Positions 16,869 through 25,338 are shown, numbered from the stretch's first letter. The stretch is 57,925 nt of DNA from Bacteroidales bacterium (GCA_017429205.1 JAFRPH010000043.1:1-57925); one strand, 5' to 3'. The notes: generated by a model not told the origin, from the sequence alone. Translations and numbers: made by a program.

Positions 16869-17215
16869 TGGAGAAACCGGCAAGCACAAGACAGCTGAAA
16901 GTGGCGCGGGAGATTCAGAAGGACCTCGCGGAGATCATCCGGGCCAAGGGGATGGCCGCCTTCGGCGGCGCCCTGGTCACGGTGAGCGAGGTCCGCGTGA
17001 GCCCCGACCTGTCGGTCGCGAAGGTCTACGTGAGCATCTTCCCGTCCGACAAGCAGGAAGCCGTCATGGCGCTCCTGAACGAGAACAACAAGGCCCTCCG
17101 CGGCGAACTCGGCCACGTGGTGGGCAAGCAGCTCCGCATCGTGCCGGAACTCGTGTTCTACCTGGACACAAGCCTGGACTATGCGGCGCATATCGAGGAA
17201 CTGCTGAAAAAATAG
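16868..17215 (+). CDS. rbfA: Ribosome-binding factor A
   Basis: RbfA helps mature the 30S subunit by assisting 16S rRNA 5'-end processing, notably in the cold. The 115-aa protein starts STRQLKVAREIQKDLAEIIR and has the KH-like core with VTVSEVRVSPDLSVAKVYVS, ending at a helix. Its ATG overlaps the tyrS stop by one base. It is followed by a large palindromic element (17214-17298), then the LolC/E-type permease gene. Confidence 0.95.
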   Translation: MEKPASTRQLKVAREIQKDLAEIIRAKGMAAFGGALVTVSEVRVSPDLSVAKVYVSIFPSDKQEAVMALLNENNKALRGELGHVVGKQLRIVPELVFYLDTSLDYAAHIEELLKK

Positions 17216-17298
17216 ATTTCTCGACTCCGCCCTGCGGGCTCCGCTCGAAATGACAATCTTTCTGTCATTTCGACCGAGCGAAGCGAGTGGAGAAATCT
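17214..17298. repeat. Large imperfect palindrome (REP-like) between rbfA and permease gene
   Basis: The left arm AGATTTCTCGACTCCG...CGAAATGACA and the right arm TGTCATTTCGA...GTGGAGAAATCT are inverted copies around a 7-nt spacer (ATCTTTC). Each arm has a GC-rich inner palindrome that differs: GCCC-TGC-GGGC on the left, GAGCGAAGCGAG on the right. The left arm starts inside the rbfA stop codon. A short solo copy of the same element is at 31716-31742. It may also act as a terminator or an mRNA stabiliser. Confidence 0.85.
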
Positions 17299-17308
17299 GA
17301 AACAAAGT

Positions 17309-18529
17309 ATGATGAACTTGCCGTTACGATTCGCCCTGCGCTACCTGTTCGCCCGGAAGTCACACAATGTGATCAACATCATTTCGGGCATCAGCGTGGC
17401 GGGCATGGCCATCGGGACGGCGGCGCTCATCATCATCCTGTCGGTGTTCAACGGGTTCAACAAGCTCGTGTCCGACAGCCTCGGGGACGCCCAGCCGGAC
17501 CTCGTCGTAAAGCCGGCCGCCGGCAAGGCGTTCGTCCCGGACAGCACGGCCTTCGCCTGGCTGTACGACCAGGAGCTGGTGTACAATATGTCCAGCGTCA
17601 TCGAGGAGCAGGCCTTCATCGCCTTCGACGGCAAGCAGAGCCTCGCCCGCGTCAAGGGCGTGGACAGCGTCTTCGAGGAGGAGAGCCCCCTCCAGAACCA
17701 CATCACCGACGGCATCTTCTCCCTGCACCGGGGGACCCTGCCGCGGGCCGTCGTGGGCAGCGCCCTGGCCTGGTCGATGGACATCAACCCCCGGTTCATC
17801 GCCCCCCTCGAGATCTATTATCCGGACCGGGAAGGGTCCATCTCCCTGTCCAACCCGGCCGCCTCGCTCCGGAGCACGAAAGTGACCGTGGCGGGCCTGC
17901 TCGCCATCAACTCCGAGCTGGACGCCGAACTGGTCCTCGTCCCCATCGAGACGATGCGGGAGCTGCTGGACTATGACGACGAGGTGTCGGCCGTGGAAAT
18001 CCGCGTGCAGAAAGGGACGACGGACAAGGCCCTGAACGGGCTGGCCGCCGAACTCGCGGAGCGCCTGGGGCCGGACTACCAGGTCCTGGACCGCTACCGC
18101 CAGAACGAGGCCCTGTACAAGATGATGCGCTACGAGAAGCTGGCCATCTACATGATCCTGATCTTCATCGTCATCATCATCGCCTTCAACATCTACAGCT
18201 CCCTGACGATGCTCATCATCGAGAAGAAGGACGACATCGGCACGCTCCGCAGCCTCGGCGCCCCGGAGCCGATGACCCGGCGAATCTTCCTCCTGGAAGG
18301 CTGGCTGATCTCGCTCCTGGGCCTCGTGATCGGCCTGGTCCTGGGAATCGTCCTGGTCTGCCTGCAGCAGAAGTTCGGACTCATCCGGATGCCCGGCAAC
18401 TACGTCATCAGCGCCTATCCCGTCATCCTGAAGGTGTCGGACATCCTCTGGACGGTCGTCGGCGTCGCCCTGGTGGGCTACCTGATCGCCCTCCTCCCCT
18501 CCTTGACCAAAACAACTGATAACCAATAG
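17309..18529 (+). CDS. LolC/LolE-type FtsX-family permease
   Basis: Such permeases form the membrane part of the lipoprotein-release ABC transporter (LolCDE) or related MacB-like export systems. The 406-aa protein has one N-terminal membrane helix (IISGISVAGMAIGTAALIII), a large periplasmic domain (about 50-270), and three C-terminal helices (from YMILIFIVIIIAFNIYSSLT) with the LGAPEPMTRRIFLLEGWLIS coupling region. The usual LolD ATPase is not adjacent. rbfA followed by this permease is a gene order I associate with Bacteroidota. The start is the second of two ATG codons at most one codon apart. Confidence 0.88.
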   Translation: MMNLPLRFALRYLFARKSHNVINIISGISVAGMAIGTAALIIILSVFNGFNKLVSDSLGDAQPDLVVKPAAGKAFVPDSTAFAWLYDQELVYNMSSVIEEQAFIAFDGKQSLARVKGVDSVFEEESPLQNHITDGIFSLHRGTLPRAVVGSALAWSMDINPRFIAPLEIYYPDREGSISLSNPAASLRSTKVTVAGLLAINSELDAELVLVPIETMRELLDYDDEVSAVEIRVQKGTTDKALNGLAAELAERLGPDYQVLDRYRQNEALYKMMRYEKLAIYMILIFIVIIIAFNIYSSLTMLIIEKKDDIGTLRSLGAPEPMTRRIFLLEGWLISLLGLVIGLVLGIVLVCLQQKFGLIRMPGNYVISAYPVILKVSDILWTVVGVALVGYLIALLPSLTKTTDNQ

Positions 18530-18533
18530 CATT

Positions 18534-19913
18534 ATGAAAAAAGCACTGCTCCTCCTCGCCGCGATTGCCGGCACCCTGACGCTCAGCGCCCAGAACAAGA
18601 AAGGCGGCATCGACGCCAAACTCCTCGGCGAAATCAGCAAGGGGTACGAAGGGACGGCCGCCGACAAGGCCCTCCGCAACGCCCTCAACACCACGGCCAT
18701 CAACACCCTGGCCCTGAACGCGGACAACATTCCGATGGACACCCGCTTCTCCGACGTGGTGAAGACCAAGGGCCGCACCAACCAGCTCTCCTCCGGCCGC
18801 TGCTGGCTGTTCACCGGCCTCAACGTGATGCGCGCCAAGATGATCGACAAGTTCGACATGGGCCCGGTCATCCTGTCCCAGAACTATGTCTTCTTCTACG
18901 ACCAGCTGGAGAAGGCGAACCTGTTCCTGCAGGGCATCATCGACACCAAGAACCTGCCGGACGACGACCGCACCGTCGACTGGCTCTTCGCCCATCCGAT
19001 CGGCGACGGCGGCCAGTTCACCGGCGTGTCCAACCTCATCATGAAGTACGGCGTCGTTCCGTCCGAGGTGTTCCCGGAGAGCATGATCGCCAACAACACC
19101 GCCCAGATGCGCGCCCAGATCACCAACAAGCTGCGGGAGGACGGCCTCCGGCTGCGCCAGGCGCCCAAGGGCACGGACCTGCAGGCGATGAAGGTGGCCC
19201 AGCTCAAGGAGATCTACCGCATCCTCGCGCTCTGCCTCGGCGTTCCCCCGACCGAGTTCACCTGGACCCGGACCGACTCCAAGGGCAATGTCGTGAGCAC
19301 GAAGCAGTACACCCCGAAGTCCTTCTACGAGGAGTACATCGGCACGGACCTCGAGAACAGCTACATCATGGTGATGAACGACCCGTGCCACGAGTACTAC
19401 AAGATCTATGAGATCGACTACGACCGCCACGTCTACGACGGCGAGAACTGGGTGTACCTGAACCTCCCGGTCGACGAGATCAAGAAGATGGCCATCGCCT
19501 CCATCAAGGACAACACGGCCCTCTACTTCTCCTGCGACGTGAACAAGTTCCTGATGCGGGACAAGGGCCTCGCGGACCTGAACAACTTCGACTACGAGTC
19601 CCTGATGGGCGTGACCTTCGGAATGGACAAGAAGGAGCGCATCTACACGCACGCCAGCGCCTCCACGCACGCGATGACGCTCATCGCGGTAGACCTCAAG
19701 GACGGCAAGCCGGTCAAGTGGATGGTGGAGAACAGCTGGGGCGCGAACTCGGGCTACCAGGGCAACATCATCATGACGGACGAGTGGTTCGACGAGTACA
19801 TGTTCCGCCTGGTCGTGGACAAGAAGTACGTCCCGGCCTCCCTCATGAAATACTTCGACCAGAAACCCATCATGCTCCCGGCCTGGGACCCGATGTTCCT
19901 GCCGGAGGAATAA
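18534..19913 (+). CDS. Exported C1-family aminopeptidase (bleomycin hydrolase-like)
   Basis: PepC/bleomycin hydrolase enzymes are papain-fold aminopeptidases, usually cytosolic hexamers. The catalytic residues are Cys90 (QLSSGRCWLF), His379 (ASTHAMTL) and Asn400 (VENSWGANSGYQG). The length (459 aa) is normal. Here a clear signal peptide (KKALLLLAAIAGTLTLSAQ) precedes the domain, so the enzyme is in the periplasm or beyond, a form common in Bacteroidota. It sits 4 nt after the permease gene, and its stop overlaps the start of the FecCD gene by one base. Confidence 0.95.
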   Translation: MKKALLLLAAIAGTLTLSAQNKKGGIDAKLLGEISKGYEGTAADKALRNALNTTAINTLALNADNIPMDTRFSDVVKTKGRTNQLSSGRCWLFTGLNVMRAKMIDKFDMGPVILSQNYVFFYDQLEKANLFLQGIIDTKNLPDDDRTVDWLFAHPIGDGGQFTGVSNLIMKYGVVPSEVFPESMIANNTAQMRAQITNKLREDGLRLRQAPKGTDLQAMKVAQLKEIYRILALCLGVPPTEFTWTRTDSKGNVVSTKQYTPKSFYEEYIGTDLENSYIMVMNDPCHEYYKIYEIDYDRHVYDGENWVYLNLPVDEIKKMAIASIKDNTALYFSCDVNKFLMRDKGLADLNNFDYESLMGVTFGMDKKERIYTHASASTHAMTLIAVDLKDGKPVKWMVENSWGANSGYQGNIIMTDEWFDEYMFRLVVDKKYVPASLMKYFDQKPIMLPAWDPMFLPEE

Positions 19914-20845
19914 TGCGGTACCTTCCGGTCGTTGGATTGTTTACGCTGCTACTGCTCGACCTCCTGGTCGGCGGCGGCAGCGTCTCCTTTGCGACCGGCG
20001 CCATTCTATGGAAGCTGCGGGTGCCGAGGGTGGTGACGGCGGTGATTGCGGGGGGCGCCTTGGCGGCGAGCGGCGCGCAGATGCAGGCGGTGTTCAGGAA
20101 CCCGTTGGCCGATCCGCACATCATGGGCGTGAGCGGCGGTGCGGGGCTGGGCGCGGCGATTGCGACGATGGCGCTGGGCACGTCCGCGGCCTATTTCACG
20201 GGATTCACCGTGGCGGTGGCGGCGTTTCTCGGAGCCTTCGTGGCGGCGGCGCTGGTCGTCGCGGTCTCGGCCCGGTTCCGGTCGGTGACGACGCTGCTGG
20301 TGTTCGGCGTGATGCTGGGATTCATCTTCAGCGCGCTGAGCTCGGTCCTGCAGTACACGGCCGGTGAAGAGAGCCTGAAACTGTTCTACAGCTGGATGGC
20401 GGGCAGTTTTTCCGGCTGCCGATACTTCGAGGTCGCGCTGATGGCCGGGGCGCTGGCCATCGGCCTCATCCTGGCCTTCAGCAATGGCAAGGGGCTGGAT
20501 ATCATCCTGTTCGGTGAGGAGTACGCGACCCTTTCCGGGGCCTCGACCCGGCGCATCCTGTTCCTGTCGATGCTATCGGCCTGCCTGATGACCGGCACGG
20601 TCACGGCCTTCTGCGGCCCGCTCGGGTTCGTGGGCATCGTCGCCCCGCACCTCGCCCGCCGCATCACGGGCTCCTCGGTCCATCGGCAGGTCCTCCCCTG
20701 CGCCATCGCGACCGGCGCCGCCCTCGCCCTGGCGGCCGACATCCTCGCCAACCTCTGGCCCATCCCCCTTCCGGTGGGCTCCACCCTCGCCCTTATCGGC
20801 ATTCCCCTGATTCTCATCATTTTACTGCGCCAGCGCCATGCTTAA
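19913..20845 (+). CDS. FecCD/BtuC-type ABC importer permease
   Basis: This family forms the membrane channel for uptake of iron-siderophore, haem or cobalamin. The 310-aa protein has about nine or ten hydrophobic helices and the hallmarks LRVPRVVTAVIAGGALAASG, NPLADPHIMGVSGGAGLGA and AFCGPLGFVGIVAPHLARRI (the ATPase-contact loop). The ATG at 19913 overlaps the peptidase stop; the longer upstream frame is antisense-like noise within that gene. The matching ATPase gene starts 8 nt before its end. No substrate-binding protein or TonB receptor is in the window, so the substrate is unknown. Confidence 0.93.
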   Translation: MRYLPVVGLFTLLLLDLLVGGGSVSFATGAILWKLRVPRVVTAVIAGGALAASGAQMQAVFRNPLADPHIMGVSGGAGLGAAIATMALGTSAAYFTGFTVAVAAFLGAFVAAALVVAVSARFRSVTTLLVFGVMLGFIFSALSSVLQYTAGEESLKLFYSWMAGSFSGCRYFEVALMAGALAIGLILAFSNGKGLDIILFGEEYATLSGASTRRILFLSMLSACLMTGTVTAFCGPLGFVGIVAPHLARRITGSSVHRQVLPCAIATGAALALAADILANLWPIPLPVGSTLALIGIPLILIILLRQRHA

Positions 20846-21494
20846 GGTCGACCATCTCACCATCGGCCACGACGGCCGAACCCTGGTCCGGGACATCTCC
20901 TTCGAGCTGGCCCCGGGCGAATGCGTGCTGCTCGCGGGCCCCAATGGAACCGGGAAAACGACGTTACTGAAAGCCTTGGCGGCAGAGGGTGTCGTCCTTA
21001 TCCCCACAAACATCCCGAAGGTCAAAGGGTTCACGGTCGAGGCGTTCGTGCGGACGGGGTGCTATCGGGAGAGCGATTGGCGGGGACGGATTTCGAAGGA
21101 GGTCGAAGGAAGAATGGAAGAGGCCCTGAAGATGCTGGGGATCGAGGGGCTGTGGAAGCGGGACATATCGACCTTGAGCGACGGGGAGTTCCAGAAGGCG
21201 TGCCTTGCGACGGGATTGACCCGGAAAGCCGAGGTGCTGCTGCTGGACGAGCCGACGGCGCACCTGGACGTGGAAAACCGGATCGATGTGCTGCGGACGC
21301 TGCGGGAGGTCGCCCGAAAGACGGGCACGGCCGTCCTGTTCTCCAGCCACGACCTGCACGACGCCCTGCAGGTGGCCGACCGGGTGTTCGCCCTCACCCG
21401 CGACGGGCGTTTCCTGGCCTCCGGGCCCTTCGACAAGCTCAGGGACCCGGACGCCGTTCTCCGGACGGCCTTCCCCACCCTGGAGATGCTTTAA
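20838..21494 (+). CDS. Compact ABC ATPase of FecE/BtuD type
   Basis: This is the energy-coupling subunit for the permease encoded just upstream (8-nt overlap). The 218-aa protein has Walker A GPNGTGKTT (35-43), signature LSDGEFQKACLA, Walker B VLLLDEPTAHLD and switch His in FSSHDLHD. The segment between Walker A and the Q-loop region is about 25 residues shorter than in FecE: LLKALAAEG leads directly into VVLIPTNIPKVKG. The Q-loop glutamine is Thr and the signature is LSDGE rather than LSGGQ. Near the C-terminus GPFDKLRDPD is coded by the dispersed 20-nt element. Its stop overlaps the convergent fructokinase stop by 4 nt. Confidence 0.9.
   Translation: MLKVDHLTIGHDGRTLVRDISFELAPGECVLLAGPNGTGKTTLLKALAAEGVVLIPTNIPKVKGFTVEAFVRTGCYRESDWRGRISKEVEGRMEEALKMLGIEGLWKRDISTLSDGEFQKACLATGLTRKAEVLLLDEPTAHLDVENRIDVLRTLREVARKTGTAVLFSSHDLHDALQVADRVFALTRDGRFLASGPFDKLRDPDAVLRTAFPTLEML
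21424..21443. repeat. Dispersed 20-nt element, copy C
   Basis: GGCCCTTCGACAAGCTCAGG is identical to 3501-3520. Here it is read on the plus strand as PFDKLR near the end of the ABC ATPase, in the opposite coding orientation from the copies in the Pro/Glu-rich gene. Confidence 0.85.
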
Positions 21495-22363
21495 TCTTTC
21501 AGTTCCTCGGGGACCACGGGCATGGCCCCCTTCTGGGTACAGACGTAGGCGGAGACTTTCACCGCCGTCTCGTGGGCGACTGCCACGGACTTTCCTTGCA
21601 GAATCGAGCCGATGAAAGCGCCGGTGAAGGAGTCGCCGGCCCCGACGGTGTCGGCCACCTCCACCTTCGGCGTGTCTTGATAGGACATGCCACCTTCGTG
21701 GAATACATAGCTGCCGTTGGTTCCGCAGGTCAGGATGAGCATCTTAAGGCCGTATTGATTGAAAAGATGCCGGCCTTTTTCCTCCAGGCTCGCGCCGGGG
21801 ATATCGTACATACGGGCCACGGTCTCCAGCTCCTCGTCATTGATTTTCAGGATGTCGCAGCGCCGGAAAGACGCATCCAGCACCTCCTTGTTGTAGAAAT
21901 GCTGGCGGAGGTTGATGTCGAACACCTTCAGGCAGTCCGCAGGGACGGCGTCCAGGAACGCGCCGATGGTATCGCGGGAAACCTCGCTCCGCTGCGCCAG
22001 CGAGCCGAAGCACACGGCCTTGCAGTCCGCTGCCAGGGCGGCGAGTTCATCGTCATAGGGGATGTTGTCCCAGGCGACATCGGTCTTGATCTCATACTGG
22101 GGCACGCCCTGCGCATCCAGGGAGACCTGGACGGTTCCGGTGGGATACTCCACCCGGGCAAGGTGATACGGGAGCCGGTGCTCCTCGAAAGCCTCGACGA
22201 TCTCCTCGCCCAGCGCATCGTGGCCGATGGCGCTCATGGCGATGCCTTCCAGCCCGAACTGACGGGCGTGATAGGCGAAATTGGCGGGCGCGCCGCCCAG
22301 TTTCTTTCCCTCGGGAAGCACATCCCACAGCGCTTCACCGATACCGATAACGTACTTTCCCAT
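21491..22363 (-). CDS. PfkB-family fructokinase
   Basis: This kinase probably phosphorylates fructose to fructose 6-phosphate. The 290-aa protein has the N-terminal KLGGAPANFAYHARQFG sugar-binding motif and the C-terminal catalytic ADTVGAGDSFTGAF with base Asp244. The substrate is inferred from its operon with the GH32 fructanase and a sugar permease (2-nt gap upstream), which together would import fructose and feed glycolysis. It is the last gene of the operon and ends against the convergent ABC gene. Confidence 0.93.
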   Translation of the reverse strand: MGKYVIGIGEALWDVLPEGKKLGGAPANFAYHARQFGLEGIAMSAIGHDALGEEIVEAFEEHRLPYHLARVEYPTGTVQVSLDAQGVPQYEIKTDVAWDNIPYDDELAALAADCKAVCFGSLAQRSEVSRDTIGAFLDAVPADCLKVFDINLRQHFYNKEVLDASFRRCDILKINDEELETVARMYDIPGASLEEKGRHLFNQYGLKMLILTCGTNGSYVFHEGGMSYQDTPKVEVADTVGAGDSFTGAFIGSILQGKSVAVAHETAVKVSAYVCTQKGAMPVVPEELKD

Positions 22364-22365
22364 AA

Positions 22366-23517
22366 CTACTTACGCATTGTCGACATATAATATAGCAGGT
22401 ACGCGACGCCCACGGCCATCACCGCCACGGCGCCGGCCTGGCCCACCGCGTCGGAGGCGAATCCCATCAGGAGCGGGAACACCGTACCGCCGAACAGGCC
22501 CATGATCATCAGGCCCGACACCTCGTTCTGCTTCTCGGGAACCGCCAGGATGGCCTGGGAGAACACGATGGAGAAGATGTTGGAGTTGCCGAAGCCCACC
22601 AGGGCGATGGCCACGTACAGGATGGCCTTGCTCGCTCCGAAGAACATGCCCACCATCGCCAGGGCCATCATCACGACGCTCACCAGGAAGAACTTCTTGT
22701 GGCTGAATTTCGCCAGGATGAACGACCCGGACAGGCAGCCCACCGTTCGGAAGATGAAGTACAGGCTGGTCGCGAAGCCGGCTTCGGTGAGGGTCATGCC
22801 CACGCGCTCCATCAGGAGCTTCGGCGCCGTAGTGTTCGTTCCCACGTCGATGCCCACATGGCACATGATGCCCAGGAAGGACAGCAGAACGACGGGCTTG
22901 CCCAGGAGCTTGAAGCAGTCGGCGAAGGAAGAAGCCTTGTCCGGGGCCGCCTCGCGCTCGATCGGAGAGAGGAGGAGCAGGAGGGAGGCCAGGATGCCGA
23001 TGGCCATGTACACCGGGAAGAGAACTCTCCAGCCGAGACCGAAGGTAGGCATAGCCGCCGTGGCGCCCCACATGGCGATATACGGAGCCATGAAGGAGGC
23101 GATGGCTTTCACGAACTGCCCGAAGGTCATGGTGCTGGCCAGCCGGTCACCCTTGATGATGTTAGTGATGAGCGGGTTCAGGGAAGTCTGCATGAGCGCG
23201 TTGCCGATGCCCAGCAGCGAGAAGGAGACGAGCATGAGTCCGTAGCTCTCGCCGAAGATGGGAAGCAGCAGGGAGACGACCGTCACCACGAGGCTCAGCA
23301 GCACCGTGTTCTTCCGGCCGATCCTGTTCATCAGCATCCCCGTCGGGACGGAGAAAATCAGGAACCAGAAGAAGACCAGGGAAGGAAAGATGTTGGCGGC
23401 CGCGTCGCTCAGGCCCAGGTCGGACTGGACATAGTTGGAGGCGATGCCCACGAGGTCCACGAACCCCATGGCGAAGAAGCAGAGCATCACCGGGATGAGT
23501 TGTATCTTTTTGTTCAT
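22366..23517 (-). CDS. MFS sugar permease, FucP-like
   Basis: This 383-aa protein has about twelve hydrophobic segments. The N-terminus (LIPVMLCFFAMGFVDLVGIA) and the MNRIGRKNTVLL loop fit the FucP/GlcP subgroup of H+-sugar symporters. By context it imports fructose or short fructans released by the GH32 enzyme. Its ATG overlaps the GH32 stop by 4 nt and the kinase gene follows 2 nt later, so the three are one operon. Confidence 0.9.
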   Translation of the reverse strand: MNKKIQLIPVMLCFFAMGFVDLVGIASNYVQSDLGLSDAAANIFPSLVFFWFLIFSVPTGMLMNRIGRKNTVLLSLVVTVVSLLLPIFGESYGLMLVSFSLLGIGNALMQTSLNPLITNIIKGDRLASTMTFGQFVKAIASFMAPYIAMWGATAAMPTFGLGWRVLFPVYMAIGILASLLLLLSPIEREAAPDKASSFADCFKLLGKPVVLLSFLGIMCHVGIDVGTNTTAPKLLMERVGMTLTEAGFATSLYFIFRTVGCLSGSFILAKFSHKKFFLVSVVMMALAMVGMFFGASKAILYVAIALVGFGNSNIFSIVFSQAILAVPEKQNEVSGLMIMGLFGGTVFPLLMGFASDAVGQAGAVAVMAVGVAYLLYYMSTMRK

Positions 23518-25274
23518 TGGGCGATAGGATAAAGGGTTACGTCGGCTTTCAGGTTTCCGTTGATTTTCAAGGTGTTATAAGGAGAGGAAGGGAAGACGAG
23601 GTTGGTCATGCAGAAGTCCTCGCCGAAGGCCTCGATGCTGGCGCTGTCCACCAGCAGTCGGAGTTCCATTTTGCCGCCCACCCGGGCCGGCGCGGTGGTG
23701 ACGGCGGGGAAAGCCTCGCTGAACTGGACGTTGCCGCTTCCCCGACGGTCCATCGAAAAGGTCTGGTTTTCAGACTCATAGGTGAGAACAACCTGCTCGC
23801 CAAGCGCATTGGAGAGCACGAAGGAAACGCCTTTCTTCTTGGGAGCGGTGAAGCGGATCACCAGTTCGTACGCCTGCTGCGGGCTCTTGAAAAGATCCAC
23901 GGGGACGGCGCCCAGCTTGTATTTCACCGGCCGGCCGCGAAGGGCTTCCACCTCCGGAGAAGGCGTGCTTTTCAGGATCACCTCACTCCCCTTCCGGATC
24001 AGGGACAGGTCGCGGGGAACGGAGTTGGAACTGCGGAACTGCCGCGTCGGGACGGCATTGGCATACTGCCAGTTGCTCATCCAGGCCAGGGCGACCGTGC
24101 GCCCCTGCGGCGCGTTGCTCCAGGTGACCGTGGCATAATGGTCCTTGCCGTAATCCATCCAGCGGGTGACGGCGGGAAGGTCGTCGCACCGGAAGGTTTT
24201 CCCGTCGAAGGTGCCCACGAAATACTGCGTCGCGCTGCCGCCGAAGGGACCGCCCGGATTGATGTTCAGGAGGAGCACCCACTTGTCCTTGCCCTCGAAA
24301 GGAAGCCGGATCAAGTCCGGACACTCCCAGACGCCATCGTGCGAGCCATAGCCCTGCCCGAAGCTGCTCTCGTATTTCCAGTCCTTCAGGTTGTCGGAAC
24401 TGTAGATCTGCACCTCCTGGCCGGCGGCGAGGACCACCTTCCACTGGCGGGTCTGGTCGTCCCAGAACACCTTGGGATCCCGGAAATCCGGCTTGTTCTC
24501 GGCCACGATCACCGGATTGCCGGGGTATTTGGTGAAGGTGCGGCCGCCGTCGTTGCTGTAGGCGATGCTCTGCGTCTGGCTGTCCCCGGCCGAGGTGTAC
24601 ATCGCCACGATGGCGTTCCGGCCGAAGCCGGCGGTGTTCTCCTTGTCCACGACGGCACTGCCGCTGAAGACGGCCCCCAGCGCGTCCGGGGCAATCGCGA
24701 CGCCCAGATACTCCCAGTTCACCAGGTCCCGGGAAACGGCATGTCCCCAGTGCATATTGCCCCAGAGGCTGCCGTACGGGTTATATTGGTAGAAAAGATG
24801 CCATTCCCCGTCCAGGTAGACCATCCCGTTGGGGTCGTTCATCCAGCCATATTCCGGCGTGAAATGATAGCGGGGCCGATAGGCCTTCTCCCGGTTGGTC
24901 CGGTCGAAGGCGGGCGCGGTGGTCATCTCCTTCCAGCAGACATCGCCGGAAGAATTCCGCTGCACGCCGCGGGCCCGGGTTCTCCGGACGTCCAGCAGAA
25001 TGCTGGCGCCGCTCCAGGCGCCGAGATCCAGCGGTACCAGATAATCGGTCTTGTCGACTGCCAAGGCGACATTGGCGGAGAGCACCTCTACGCCGTCCGA
25101 AAGCACGCTGATGCGCGCCGTTTGCGCCGTTTCCTGGACAGGAAGAAGCACGTAACGGTCCTTTCCGTCCACCCTGATCATCGTATGCGTGTCGCTCAGA
25201 TGCCGGATGGTCAGGTTCTGTGCGCCGGCCCCTAAGGTAAGCAGGAAAGCCGCCATGAGAAGGATGTGTTTCAT
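23514..25274 (-). CDS. GH32 fructan beta-fructosidase (levanase/inulinase/invertase type)
   Basis: GH32 enzymes hydrolyse terminal or internal beta-fructosyl bonds in levan, inulin or sucrose. The 586-aa protein has a signal peptide ending near GAGAQ, an N-terminal beta extension (20-130), then the five-blade propeller with nucleophile Asp147 (WMNDPNG), transition-state Asp in RDP (265-267) and acid/base Glu317 (WECPD), then the C-terminal beta-sandwich. A periplasmic location fits the signal and the absence of a lipobox. It starts a three-gene operon with a permease and fructokinase. No SusC/SusD or hybrid sensor gene is present in the window. Confidence 0.95.
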   Translation of the reverse strand: MKHILLMAAFLLTLGAGAQNLTIRHLSDTHTMIRVDGKDRYVLLPVQETAQTARISVLSDGVEVLSANVALAVDKTDYLVPLDLGAWSGASILLDVRRTRARGVQRNSSGDVCWKEMTTAPAFDRTNREKAYRPRYHFTPEYGWMNDPNGMVYLDGEWHLFYQYNPYGSLWGNMHWGHAVSRDLVNWEYLGVAIAPDALGAVFSGSAVVDKENTAGFGRNAIVAMYTSAGDSQTQSIAYSNDGGRTFTKYPGNPVIVAENKPDFRDPKVFWDDQTRQWKVVLAAGQEVQIYSSDNLKDWKYESSFGQGYGSHDGVWECPDLIRLPFEGKDKWVLLLNINPGGPFGGSATQYFVGTFDGKTFRCDDLPAVTRWMDYGKDHYATVTWSNAPQGRTVALAWMSNWQYANAVPTRQFRSSNSVPRDLSLIRKGSEVILKSTPSPEVEALRGRPVKYKLGAVPVDLFKSPQQAYELVIRFTAPKKKGVSFVLSNALGEQVVLTYESENQTFSMDRRGSGNVQFSEAFPAVTTAPARVGGKMELRLLVDSASIEAFGEDFCMTNLVFPSSPYNTLKINGNLKADVTLYPIAQ

Positions 25275-25290
25275 ACGCAGTGTCTTTTTT

Positions 25291-25317
25291 CAAAGATACG
25301 GTTTTTTTCTATATTTG
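25291..25317. promoter_or_regulatory. Overlapping divergent promoters, GH32 operon and SDR-umuDC
   Basis: The minus strand has TATCTTTG at 25291-25298, 17 nt before the GH32 ATG. The plus strand has TATATTTG at 25310-25317, 22 nt before the SDR ATG. The two -7 boxes are only 11 nt apart, so each lies inside the other promoter. Confidence 0.75.
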
Positions 25318-25338
25318 TATGGACAACCCCTCCAGACA

